Of a DNA stretch of 64,000 nucleotides, positions 27,201 through 39,200 are shown piece after piece (the first letter of the stretch is position 1; each line of letters begins with the position of its first letter). This DNA is from Pteria penguin (taxonomy: Eukaryota; Mollusca; Bivalvia; Pterioida; Pteriidae), in the NCBI GenBank assembly GCA_035048485.1, contig CM068580.1:40971585-41035584 (forward strand), in the 5' to 3' direction. A program made the translations under genes and the position numbers. The notes under the pieces were generated by a model. The model was not told the DNA's origin, did not search any database, and saw only the letters and a list, made by a program, of their open reading frames with translations.

Positions 27201-30200
27201 TTTCATTAAATTCTGTTTGTTACAAGGTGGTAGAACACATCATCCACAGTCACTTTATGAACTTTTTTGAAAATCATGACATCCTTACTGACTACCGACA
27301 TGGATTTAGGAAGAAAAGATCCTGTGAATCCCAACTGATAACAACAATCCAGGACATTGCAGTAGGCATTGACAATGGCACTCAGATTGATGCAATGCTA
27401 TTAGATTTCTCAACAGCATTAGACAAGGTACCTCACAAACGGCTGCTGGCAAAACTGCCCTATTATGGAATAAAAAGATATATTCATGAATGGATAAGGA
27501 GTTTTCTATCGATGCAAACACAGAGAGTTCTGGTGGAGGGCCATTTCTCACCAACCGCACCTGTCACATCTGGGGTGCCACAGTGAACAGTCCTCGGCCC
27601 ATTACTTTTCCTAACATACATCAAGGACCTGCCAAGCAAAGTCAAATCCACAGTCAAACTGCTTGCAGATGACTGCCCACTGTACAGATCCAACACCAAA
27701 GAAGCTGACCCAAAACAACTTCAGGATGACCTTGACAACCTCCAGCACTGGGAATCTGATTGGATCATGCATTTCAACCCTGACAAGTGTGAAGTGATCC
27801 GTATAACCACTAAATGTAAGCAGCTCGAGACCCCATACTACATACATGGGAAGATATTAACCAGCATCAACAGAGCCAGACACATTGTGGTCAACTTTAC
27901 CAACAACAATGGAACCACCACATCGACACCATATGTAAGAAGGCAGACAACACCACAGCATTTTTACGAAGGAACTTGTCTTCATGTCCAATAACCATCA
28001 AGGACAGATGCTACAAAACTTTCATCAGACCCCAGGTAGAATATGCACCTACAGTTTGGGACCCTCATACAAAGATGAACATCGACAAGATTGAAGCAGT
28101 ACAACGAAGAGCAGCAAGATTCACCACCAACAACTACAATCCCACCAGTTGTATCACAGCCATGATGGACCGGCTCAAATGGGAAAGTCTGTGACAATGA
28201 AGAATTAGCACCAAAGCCACTATGATGTACCGCATCATCCACTGCTTAGTTGCCATCCCAATGCCTCCTCAATTCACCAAGATAGGAGCAGCTACAAGAG
28301 GACATGAACACCAGTACAGGATCCCATCCAGCGAACCATCATCTAAAAAGAGTCCTTCTTTCCCTCAACCATCAGGCTATGGGAACCATCTGCCAGCACA
28401 GTTCACAGAGGCAGAGTCTTTCGAGATCTTCAAAACCAGGATCCAGTTTTTCACAGTGCCATAAGACCTACAGCACATATTTTAGCAGCTTTTTAAATTG
28501 TAAATACTGACGTGGATTCCCCCTCATGCACACGTTTTTATCACAGTGAGATGATGCCGCTTAAGCGGTCCTTCACTTTAATGGAGAAAGAAGAAGATAA
28601 AAATGGCATTGAGAGGCAGATTCAAAATACCGCCAGTGAATGGGATTTATTTCAACATTGAGTGGGGTAAGTGCATATAATTTTACAGGTCTGGGATAAC
28701 GTTAGGAGGAAATACTTGCCTAATGCTGTAGTTTGTAATCATGCTCTCGACCCATGGACAGGTTTTTGTCCGAACAGTGAATTTACGAGAACATGACCAT
28801 ATTTGAGGTGGTGTATCTCCGCTTTTACTGGAGATACAGAACTGAAACTTGCTGAAATTATAGAAAATTTATTTATCTATTTAGGCATATACGTCAAAAC
28901 TTGGGCGTAAACTGAATATAGTGTTTAATGACTGTTGATAGAACTTGGGTGGATTTTTACCATCCAGAGAGTTCAATCCCTTCTCTATTTATACATACGA
29001 AAATTGATCCTGGGTTCAAGCGACCTGTGTCCCTGTGTAATGAACAATTGTCAAACCTGCTTTGCTGCTTCTTCCATTCTGATTTGCCTGACTTGATCGC
29101 AGTACTGTTTTCTGTCCTCATACTTCAGCTCCAGCCCATTCCCATCACTGTCCATCTTTATGATAACTGAGGTGCCATCACATAGAGTAGTACTCCATGT
29201 TCTGCCCTGAGTAGTAAAGTCTCCCTCCTCCATAGTTTCCAGGCTGTCAATAAGTTTTACCTACAAATAAAGATGTGGTAACACAAACAGAATAAAATGG
29301 GCAGATGTGTTTATGAAAAAGAAAATACCTTTGTTGACATCAATTCACCTACATAAAACAAAATAGGGCTGTTAAGTCTGGGTCTATTGTAGAAATTGTA
29401 AATCAAAAAAAGAAATATGCAAGGTAAATTTATTTCATCGAATAAATAACAAAAAGCTTATGGAGACCACATAAAAACAAACCATTTAAAAAAAAGCTGA
29501 TTTAAATTTGAAATATGTTTGTTTGATATTTGTTATACATCACACCAAAAATAATAATTGCTCTTACATGGTGACAGTTGAATTATTGAAGTCAGAGTCT
29601 TCTCGAAACTTTTTACCAGCAGTGAAACAGCACAATGTATCAGTGGTTACAATATTGATCACAAGGATCATAGTACTTAATTCCTAACATTTTATATTCT
29701 TTCAAAAACAAAAAAAAACTTGCAATATTGGCCATGGCTATCAGAAGTCAATATGAGATCATGTATCCATACATATTAACATACTGATTCACCCCTATTT
29801 CATACATATACATGTATGATATTCAGTTAAACATGTAAAAACTGACCTCAGTGGCATCCACAGTATCATAATCTCTTGACCAGCTTACTCTCTCTCCACT
29901 CAGCTTCTTCCAAATAAAAGAAGGGAAAGCCAATACCTGATCAGGAAATCAAAAGTAATAGAATGACCTTTCTGTGAAGAACACAAAGGAGAATGATAAC
30001 AGATAGACTGTTTGAAAAGGAAAGTAGGAGCTGGTTTGGTTATAATCACGATCAATACTGTACAAGCCATGTACAAATAACCCTTAGATGGTCATAATTG
30101 AGAAAGCTATTTTATGAATTCTAAAATTTTAAACATTCCAGATGCCGTAATTACAGCTATCAGTGACATGCATAATTGCATTGTATACTGTAAACTTGAA

Positions 30201-33200
30201 TAATGTATAATAGAAAAACTATAATCCCTGATTTTGGTTTGCACCCAATGCTCTCAAATATTTCAACTATCAAACTTGAAACCAAACATAATGCATTCAT
30301 AAACCTTTTACATTGGGTGCTTTCATTATGGGCGGTTCGAGATCAATGCCAAATCTGCCCTTGACATTGGCATTTGTAATCATGTCTATTTACTGATGTA
30401 CACCAAATTGTTTACCGTTAAATGGTTGAAATTATTAGATACTGTTAAATGGCAGAAATTTTTTTACTGTATACTGCTTTAAGCCTCTGCCACTAAATTT
30501 GAGAAATGTTCTTACCAGATTTTCTCTGCCTCTGAGACAAGCTCCCATTAACTGTCCTATCCATTCATATTTGAGAAAGTCTCGACACTGAGGGTTTGGT
30601 ATGTAAACATCTCGGTGAACATTAGCATCCTCACATAGCTGTTTTAGAAATAAACAACAAGGGAGATTATGAGAATCTAGAATCATCTCGAGTCCCAGAT
30701 TGAAAGATATCAGTCGAGGGTGACATACTTCAACATAATCCCAACCGAGGCGTAAGCCGAGGTTGGGATGTCGAAGTATGTCGCTCGAGACTGATATCTT
30801 TTGATCTGGGACTCCAGGTGATTCTTGATTCTTTTTCTCGTCAAATAAACCCCCTTTCTACCCCCTTTCAGTGCTTCTTCATTCCTGACACTTTACACAT
30901 CTTTGTCCTAGTTTAAATACTACACTAAAATAGTTCCAGACAGGAAAGTTATTTTAATAACAATAATAGTGTGTAACAAGAACATGAAACCAGTCAATAT
31001 AAGTAAACAAACATATAAATATAAAAAGAGTTAATCAAACTTTTTTTTGTATCACAATTTGTATAGTAATAATCATGTAGTAATACACTGTGCTAGATCG
31101 ATGTTCCAGATTGATTGATCTAGAACCCCACTTCCTGTGGAATTCCTCAGTCTCATATGCAAGAACAGAGTTTGTATCATCAAGATGGGTAATCTAAAGA
31201 AATACACTTTTTCTATTTACCTGTAAGTTTACTGATACCATGCATAAATAAACAGAAACAAGATTTTATATTTGGTGGGTCATATGCATTGCCTTTCAGG
31301 GATATATTTTTCTACAAAATGATGACGTGGCAGAGAGGGAGAGTGAAGAAAAAGGGAAGGGGAGGCGAGGAGGTGGAAAGGGACAGGGGAGAGGACTACC
31401 CCATTTCCAACCTCTATGTTGAACAATAATCATAAGAACTTCCACTACAGCTGGTGTTCATGGATAGTATATTTACCTGATTGGGTGCTCTGATGAAGAA
31501 TGGCAAGGCCACTGGACCGTCTGTTGTTGTGGGACAAAGTTCATCAGCTATATCTGACAGACTGTCTCGGAACCCACCTCCTTGGTCGATCACTCCTTCA
31601 GACATAAACTTGCATTCCCACCACTGATCATATCGGGATGACCATCTATTACATATAATTAGCCGTAAAAAGTTAGAATTATTTACCCACCACTGATCAA
31701 AATGGGATGAGCATCTATTACAAATTATAACTTCAAATAAGCAGTACAGTGATTCTCCGTTTATCCGGACATGTTTGTTCCCGGCCTTTTTTTCCAGATT
31801 AATGGATTTTCCGGATTACCGGATCATAGTACATTAGATGTTGAAGAATCTAATTTCTTGATGATAGAAGGGGTGTATACACGATAAAACACTAGTAAAT
31901 GTACATTCATTATAGTGTTTAATTTGTATACAAAGAAATATTTATGTAATACATTAACATCATTAGTAAATTGTACACTGATTTCAGCCAAACTTCTAAA
32001 ATCTACTTGATTTTTTCAACTCAATGTCCTCTATCTAAATGTTGACAGTCGCTTTTGTCTATACTTCCCGCTTGACTAAATTCATTTCTATCGCGATCCG
32101 AGTGTTTATCTTACCTGCTGTGTTATACAAATTTAGTATTGAAAAGAATTATCATCCAGATAAATTTATACAATGTACATGTTTTAAATGTAAAAATTTT
32201 CTAAAACCATAAAACTGAACAATTACTAAAATTTAAAAGTAATATACAAAATAATGTAAGGAGCACTGATTAGCACTAAGTAAGGATACATTATCAATGA
32301 TTGATCTCTGATAGAAGAGTGACGCTACCTAGAGTTTGGGAACAATTTAAAGCCTCAATATTTAATTAACAATGTAAGCTGTGAAGTCGGCACTTCACTT
32401 TTATTTACTATCATTCAAATAACAATGATCTCTATATCTGCCGTGAGTGTGTACTGACTATTAAAAAGCAATCATCAATGACAGCTAACATGACGTTTGA
32501 CTACACCCCAAGTGGTCAATTCTTCATTGGATAGGTAATTAACATACCCTAGGTAGGTGACCAGATTGTGGCATTTAACTGTAAACAAACAAATGATCAG
32601 TGCCGAAAGGATATAAACAGTGTGGCTTCATGTATTAATTAAACAACAGTTATTAGCTACAGCTACGTCCAGAAGGCAAGATTTTGTCCGGATTATTGGA
32701 GCAAACCTAACATACTTTTGGAATTCCATACCCATATTTCCTTGTACGGATTATCAAATCAAAATATTATTTGGGAAATCTGTTCCCGCACTTTCTTGTC
32801 CGGAAAGTGGATTTTCCAGACAAATGGAGCTCAGATTAATGGAGCATCACTGTATTAAGTTCAAATTACCCTCCAACAACTTATCATTTCTATCATCATT
32901 AGAAATTTATGAATGAACAGAATAAGCCTCATTATGTGTATTACTTATACCAACCTGTAGTTGAGTGGTGCACTGTTTCTGTCTTTGGGTTTCAGGCCTT
33001 CATATATCTGCATGAAGATGCTACTTTTATATTCTGGATCAGCTTTGGGATCACATTTGTGCTCCATGGCTGACCGTCTATTGATGAAAAGTTTCGGCAT
33101 TTCTAAAGGTCTACTAAACAACAAAACCAAAGATTAATATAAGTAGTGATATCAGTTAACAACGAACATCATGTGTCTTTAACATACAACAAAAAGAATG

Positions 33201-36200
33201 ATAAAGAACATCTATAAGGGTTATACACTTACTCTGACGAAGAGTCCTTTATAAATGTATCAATTAAAGACAATCTTTTCTTCGATAAAGGTAGTAGTTG
33301 TCGAACAGACTGAAATAAACAACATATTGAAGATTTAGCATAACATATTAAGGGGAGGATCAAAATCTTTGTATGGCTGTCATATTGAAGATTATATTGA
33401 CGTATCATGACAGCATCTCCCCTAGCATTCAAAATTTGCAATTTTTTTTATAATGTTTTTTGTTTTGAGCATTGCAATAGAAGCAAAATTGATTGTTTAC
33501 ATACCAAGATTAAGCATAACATGGGACCTTGAGTTTTTACTGATTGATCTGAAAGAAAGGACACCGAGACATGACCTGACTTCCAGCCCCTAAACCCTGA
33601 GCTATTCATGATTATGACTACGCTACACTGGTTCCACAGAAAATGAGTTATATATAGGACACAGAAATGCTATGTAAATCCCTAATTAATTCTTGTTTTA
33701 TACCCCACCCAGATTATTGCACTTGTATGGTGTCAGCATGTGTTTAATGTATTGCACAGAAATTTTGACCTATGCAACAGACCCACCTTAAAAAGTGAGG
33801 GATCTTTTACGTGCCAGTAGGCATTTTCACAAAGAATCGTATGTTTTTCCGTAAGTTTTTTCCCTTATTGACTTAAGGATTTGTTTTGTACATGGGTGAA
33901 AGAAATTACGAATGATTCTTATGAAAATGCCTGTAGGTCTGGGCCTCAGTTTTGACTCTCTCAACCAAAGACAGGACACTGAGAAGTCATCGGCACAATT
34001 GTAGTCTGGAACTTTTGGGACATGAACCTAACACCTAACCCATTGTGCCAGATTGGCTAAAATAGGTCCAATACAAAATCAATAAATAAAGTCTATTTAC
34101 TGCAACTTTACATGCATATTTTGTTAAGAATACGTCGACACTGATATTTTCTTCTTCATCCAACCCCTTTTCATCATAATTCAAGTAAGGTTGTTATTTC
34201 AGTTTTGATGAGTTACACTATGTTGAACTTCTTCCTTATGAAGATATCTCAGCGTTACATCATTATTCCTAGTGATGATGAATATCGGTTATTATGTAAT
34301 GTATAGAAACTAACCTCTAGAGAGCTATAGGATCCTATTGAATATTCCCAAGCAGGCACGATGTACGATAGAACACTGTCTAATAGCACTGTAAACCTAC
34401 AATAAATATCCACATTGTGGTTCTCATTATTTCCGTATCTGTGAATATTAAACGAATATTTCATATATTTCTTCCATCAATTTTGTCTGCATTGCTGTTT
34501 TACATCATGTCACAATTAAACCACTTCTATGGTGATAGTATCTGCAAAATTCTTTATGATAAATCATATCACTTCTATGGTAATAGTATCTGCAAATTTC
34601 TCTATGATAAATCATGTCAATTCTTTCTAAAGCAATAATTTCTGAACATACCTTTGTAGAACTTGTGATCTTCTGTATAAGTCTTCTTGACTATATGTTT
34701 GAAGCTTTGGGTAACGTGCTAGATTTTCTTTCTTAAAGAAATCTTCGTCAAAACCCAAGTATTTACCCTCGGATGAGACTATTTTTATTCCACGTATCCT
34801 TGTGTCTATTCCTCCACCTACAGAGACAATAAATATGTATGCACTTAAATAAAGTTCAGATATCAGGCATGGATCCAGAAATTTTGTTGAGAAGGGGTCC
34901 ACTCTTTATGATTTCCGAGAGAGGGTCCTTTCATGTTTTTGTGTGTAAAATTATTTTACATTGAAAAACAACTAGAAAAGTAATCTTCGTCAAATCTCGG
35001 AATGGGTTCCGACCCCCAGTCCAGCCCTCTGGATCCGTTCATGAGATAATATATGAAAGGTCCTGAAGCAATGAAGCATAAATATTCCACATGTATGTAT
35101 ACATACTGAATATTTATGTCTAGAATATTGTGAAATTTTTGCCATGTACATGTATTATATTTAGGTCGTTTGAGTAGCATTTCATATGCTGAAATTGATA
35201 TCTATATTCATTTAAAGGATGTCATGCAAGGTCAAAAATCTTATCTGTACTTCAACACTGAATTTTGAGTGTATATGTAGCAAAATGAAAAGTAAATAAT
35301 TTATACACATAGAGTCCAAAAATCAAGTTTCTGATGCTATAGTGATATAGAACAGTGAGCAATGTTTACCTTTACATTCCTTGATGTTGATGAGAACTGT
35401 TGAAATATGTTCCGTCATATTCTCTAACAAAGTAAAATCTTCCACATCAGAAAACTCCCTGGTTAGAAAAACAGCAGATACAAGTCAATATAACTGATAT
35501 AATTAATTTGTGACATATTACACTTTTTGCATATGTTTTAATAGTGAACAAAAAATGCAAAACCTTTTTTTGTAGCAATATCTACAAATAATTTTTTTTA
35601 ATGCTTCGTAAGTTTGTATTGAAAGTACAATTGAACTTTCTCCATTACATATTATACAATTTAACTTTTATCACTTCAATATAGTCAGTGCATATAGAAC
35701 TGATCCACACTATGGTCAAAGTTTTGATGACTGACCTGATACTCACCCTTCTATGGTCAGTCACTCAATGTGTTTTAATGACTGTCTTTATAATGATATC
35801 TCTTTTGCTCAGTTTTGACCACTGACCAAGTACCTACCTCTCTTTACTCAGTTTTGACCACAGACCGAGTATCTGCCTCTCTTTGCTAACAGTTTTGACC
35901 ACTATCCTAGCATCTACCTCTCTTTGCTCAATTTTGACCACAGACCAAGTACCGGTATCTACCTCTCTTTGCTAACAGTTTTGACCACTGACGTAGTACC
36001 TACCTCTCTTTGCTCAGTTTTGACCATGGACCTAGTACCTACCTCTCTTTGCTCAGTTTTGACCACAGATCAAGTATCTGCCTCTCTTTGATAACAGTTT
36101 TGACCACTGACCTAGTACCTACCTCTCTTTGCTCAATTCTGACCAATGACCTAGTACCTACCTCTCTTTGCTCAATTCTGACCAATGACCTAGCACCTAC

Positions 36201-39200
36201 TTCTCTCTGCTCAGTTTTGACCAATGACCTAATACCTACCTCTCTGCTCAGTTTTGACCACTGTCCTAGTACATACCTCTCTATGGTCAGTGTTTTAAGG
36301 ACTTTAAGGTTGTCTGTTTCTCCTCCTGAGACTACTATCCTACTTGGTACATAGTTATCATCACTACCATCAACAAGAATCTGAAGCTTTCTGTGAATAT
36401 TGGAAATGATAGGAAATTATAGCAGAAGTATTTGTTGCTACATGTATAGCTTAAATTTAATTAACTGAGTAATTTGTAATACAGTAAATATGTTTGTTTC
36501 AACTCACACAACCCTTTCTCTAGATGTACTTTTAAGAATGCATAGTTTTGAGAATGAGAGAGAACTACTACGTTGCTTCAGGAAAGGTTTGAAAGCATTT
36601 AAATTTATGTGATATTGAATGTGAAATGTGACCTGTGTACTGTAGAATAAATTAAAATGATTCATAGACTAACCAAAAGGTTTTCGAAATAAGTATAATT
36701 ACAATATGATGGTGCCTTTCTTCATTTTGAGGCGAATCCAATGATTGCCTTGACTGCCATCACTCTCCCAGAATGTGTCTGGGTCTCCATCCGTCAGGCA
36801 CTGTGGACCTGTGTCATCATCCTACAACAGGCATTTATCATAAAAAGTATAGTGAATAAATCTGGACTACAAATAATGACTTTTAATGCTACAAACAAGT
36901 TTATACTTTCTGCAAAAGAAATCATGAGAAAATATTTCAGTATCCATGTCTATAGGTCCAAAGATCTATAACTCATTGCAATCATTCCTTACTGTTAAAT
37001 AATAAAAGAGTAACAAGTTGAAATTTCAGGAGAAGACTAGCTACCTTTGTAAATGTCTAGTTTTAAATGGCATGCAACAATATCTACGAATTCATAATAT
37101 ATTACTAAGCACTTGTATATAGATTGTTTGAAATATATGTGTCAGAGAACCATGAATTACAGTAAATAGATTTATTTACCCTTTAACAGTTTCTGAGTTA
37201 CCACTATCACTTACACAGAATGTTGATACATTAACAGTTTCCACATAATTCTTGATACTTCCTAAGTGATCATTATCAGGAGGTATATGGTGTGACATTA
37301 GACAAACTAGTATTTCATCATGCTCTATAGTCCAGTTTGGAGGGACTCTTTGTAAAGCCTGCACTGCTTCAGGGTCTGGAGGTACCATCTCAAGCCTTCT
37401 TCCAGGTAACTGAACAGAGAACTGTTGCTCAACAACATCTTCCCAACTGAAAAACACAAGACAAAAGAATATTGGGTTTTCACTACTTCTCTAGCACTTG
37501 TTAATGCATTAGTGTCCAAAAGTGCAAAACAATCAAAAGGCAAAATATATTTTAAACTGGAAATAAAAACTTAAGTGATATAGAAAAAATTGTGATAATA
37601 AAGTATAAGAAATGAAACAACAGGCCCAAATGGGCCTATATCGCTCACCTGAGCACAAATTGCTTATTTACAATAAAATGACAGCTCATTTCAGTAGAAA
37701 ATTTTGCTCTTTTCTACAAAACTTTCTATAAGGTTTGGTGATATTTTGTGCAGTTGTCTTGAAGAAGTCCAAAATGTGTAAACCAATCAGAGCCAATAGC
37801 GGCCATCTTGGATTATGAATCGGCACAAAAAACACAAACTTGGTAGAGGACCTCAAGTACTTACTTCCTATGAGGTTTGGTGAAATTCTGTGTAGCGCTT
37901 CTGGAGAAGAGGTCGAAAATGTGTAAACCAATAAGAGACAATGGCAGCCATCTTGGATTACGGATGGGCACGAAAAACACAAACTTGGTAGAGGACCTTG
38001 AGTACTTACTTCCTATGAGGTTTGGTGAAATTCTGTGCAATGGTTTTGGATAAGAAGTTAAAAATGTGTCAACCAATCAGACCCAATGGCTGCCATCTTG
38101 GATTACGGATGGGCACGAAAAACACAAACTTGGTAGAAGACTTTGAGTACTTACTTCCTATGAGGTTTGGTGGAATTCTGTGCCTCCGTTCTGGAGAAGA
38201 AGTCCAAAATGTGTCAACCAATCAGACCCAATGGCAGCCATCTTGGATTACGGATCGGCACGAAAAACACAAACTTGGTAGAGGACCTCGAGTACTTACT
38301 TCCTATGAGGTTTGGTTGGTTGTTTGATTGGTGTTTTACGTCGCTTTCAACAATATTTCAGTTATATCGCGACATGGAAGCAGGAGGTTACCAACCTCTT
38401 AAACATAGTGGCGCAACCCGGGAATCGAACCCGGATCGTCGGCGCCGCAAGCCAAGCGCTTAACCACTACACCACGCCTGCCCCTATGAGGTTTGGTGAT
38501 ATTTCGTGCAGTTGTTTTGAAGAAGTCCTAAATGGGTCAACCAATCAGAGCCAAAAGCTGCCATATTGGATTACGAATCGGCACGAAAAACACAAACTTG
38601 GTAGAGGACCTCGAGTACTTACTTCCTATGAGGTTTGATGAAATTCTGTGCAGTGCTTCTGGAGAAGAAGTCCAAAATGTGTCAAACAATCAGACCCAAT
38701 GGCGGCCATCTTGGATTACGGATCGGCACGAAAAACACAAACTTGGTAGAGGACCTTGAGTACTTACTTCCTATGAGGTTTGGTGAAATTCTGTGCAGCA
38801 GAAAATGCGTTAACCAATCAGAGCCAATAGTGGCCATCTTGGATTACGGATGAGCACGAAAAACACAAACTTGGTAGAGGACCTAAAGTAGTTACTTCCT
38901 ATGAGGTTTGGTGAAATTCTGTGCAGTGCTTCTGGAGAAGAAGTCGAAAATGTGTCAACCAATCAGAGCCAATGGCAGCCATCTTGGATTATGGATGGGC
39001 ACGAAAAAAACCAAAATGGTAAAGAACCTTGAGTACTTACTTACTATGAGGTTTGGTGAAATTCTGTGCAGCGGTTCTAGAGAAGAAGTTGAAAATGTAG
39101 AAAAGCTAACGATGGACGGCAATTGATCACAATAGCTCACTTGAGCCATTGGCTCAGGTGAGCTAAAAAGCATTTAATTTTTATCTTTACTAATGAGTAT

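Larger units (their letters stand above)
26219..29037. mobile_element. 2.8-kb long-inverted-repeat DNA element, 8-bp target duplication
   Basis: Ends are CACAGGAACACAGGTCGC at left and, inverted, CACAGGGACACAGGTCGC at right. The direct repeat TAATGAAC flanks both (26211-26218, 29038-29045). The inverted arms run several hundred bases (left 26219 to about 26980, right about 28595 to 29037), clearly alignable but diverged. The left arm is interrupted by a SINE at 26600-26870, and the centre holds a LINE relic. An 8-bp duplication fits hAT, P or similar superfamilies; no transposase was seen, so class is open. The right end lies six bases past the donor of the HECTD3 exon 29260-29057. Confidence 0.8.

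Noticed and set aside
27227..28510. Active retrotransposon
   Set aside because: Internal stop after VPQ, frameshifts and no endonuclease region show a dead relic.
37176..37215. HECTD3 exon reading on to GTAAAT at 37179
   Set aside because: That donor leaves phase 2, which does not fit the next exon; the GTAAGT donor after 37215 gives phase 0 and a family-like join.
38405..38482. tRNA gene on the minus strand
   Set aside because: A and B boxes are good, but the sequence continues into a SINE body and tail with direct repeats, so it is a retroposed element.
37686..38853. Several overlapping open frames around the 145-bp array
   Set aside because: They repeat the same peptide per unit and come from the tandem array, not from a gene.
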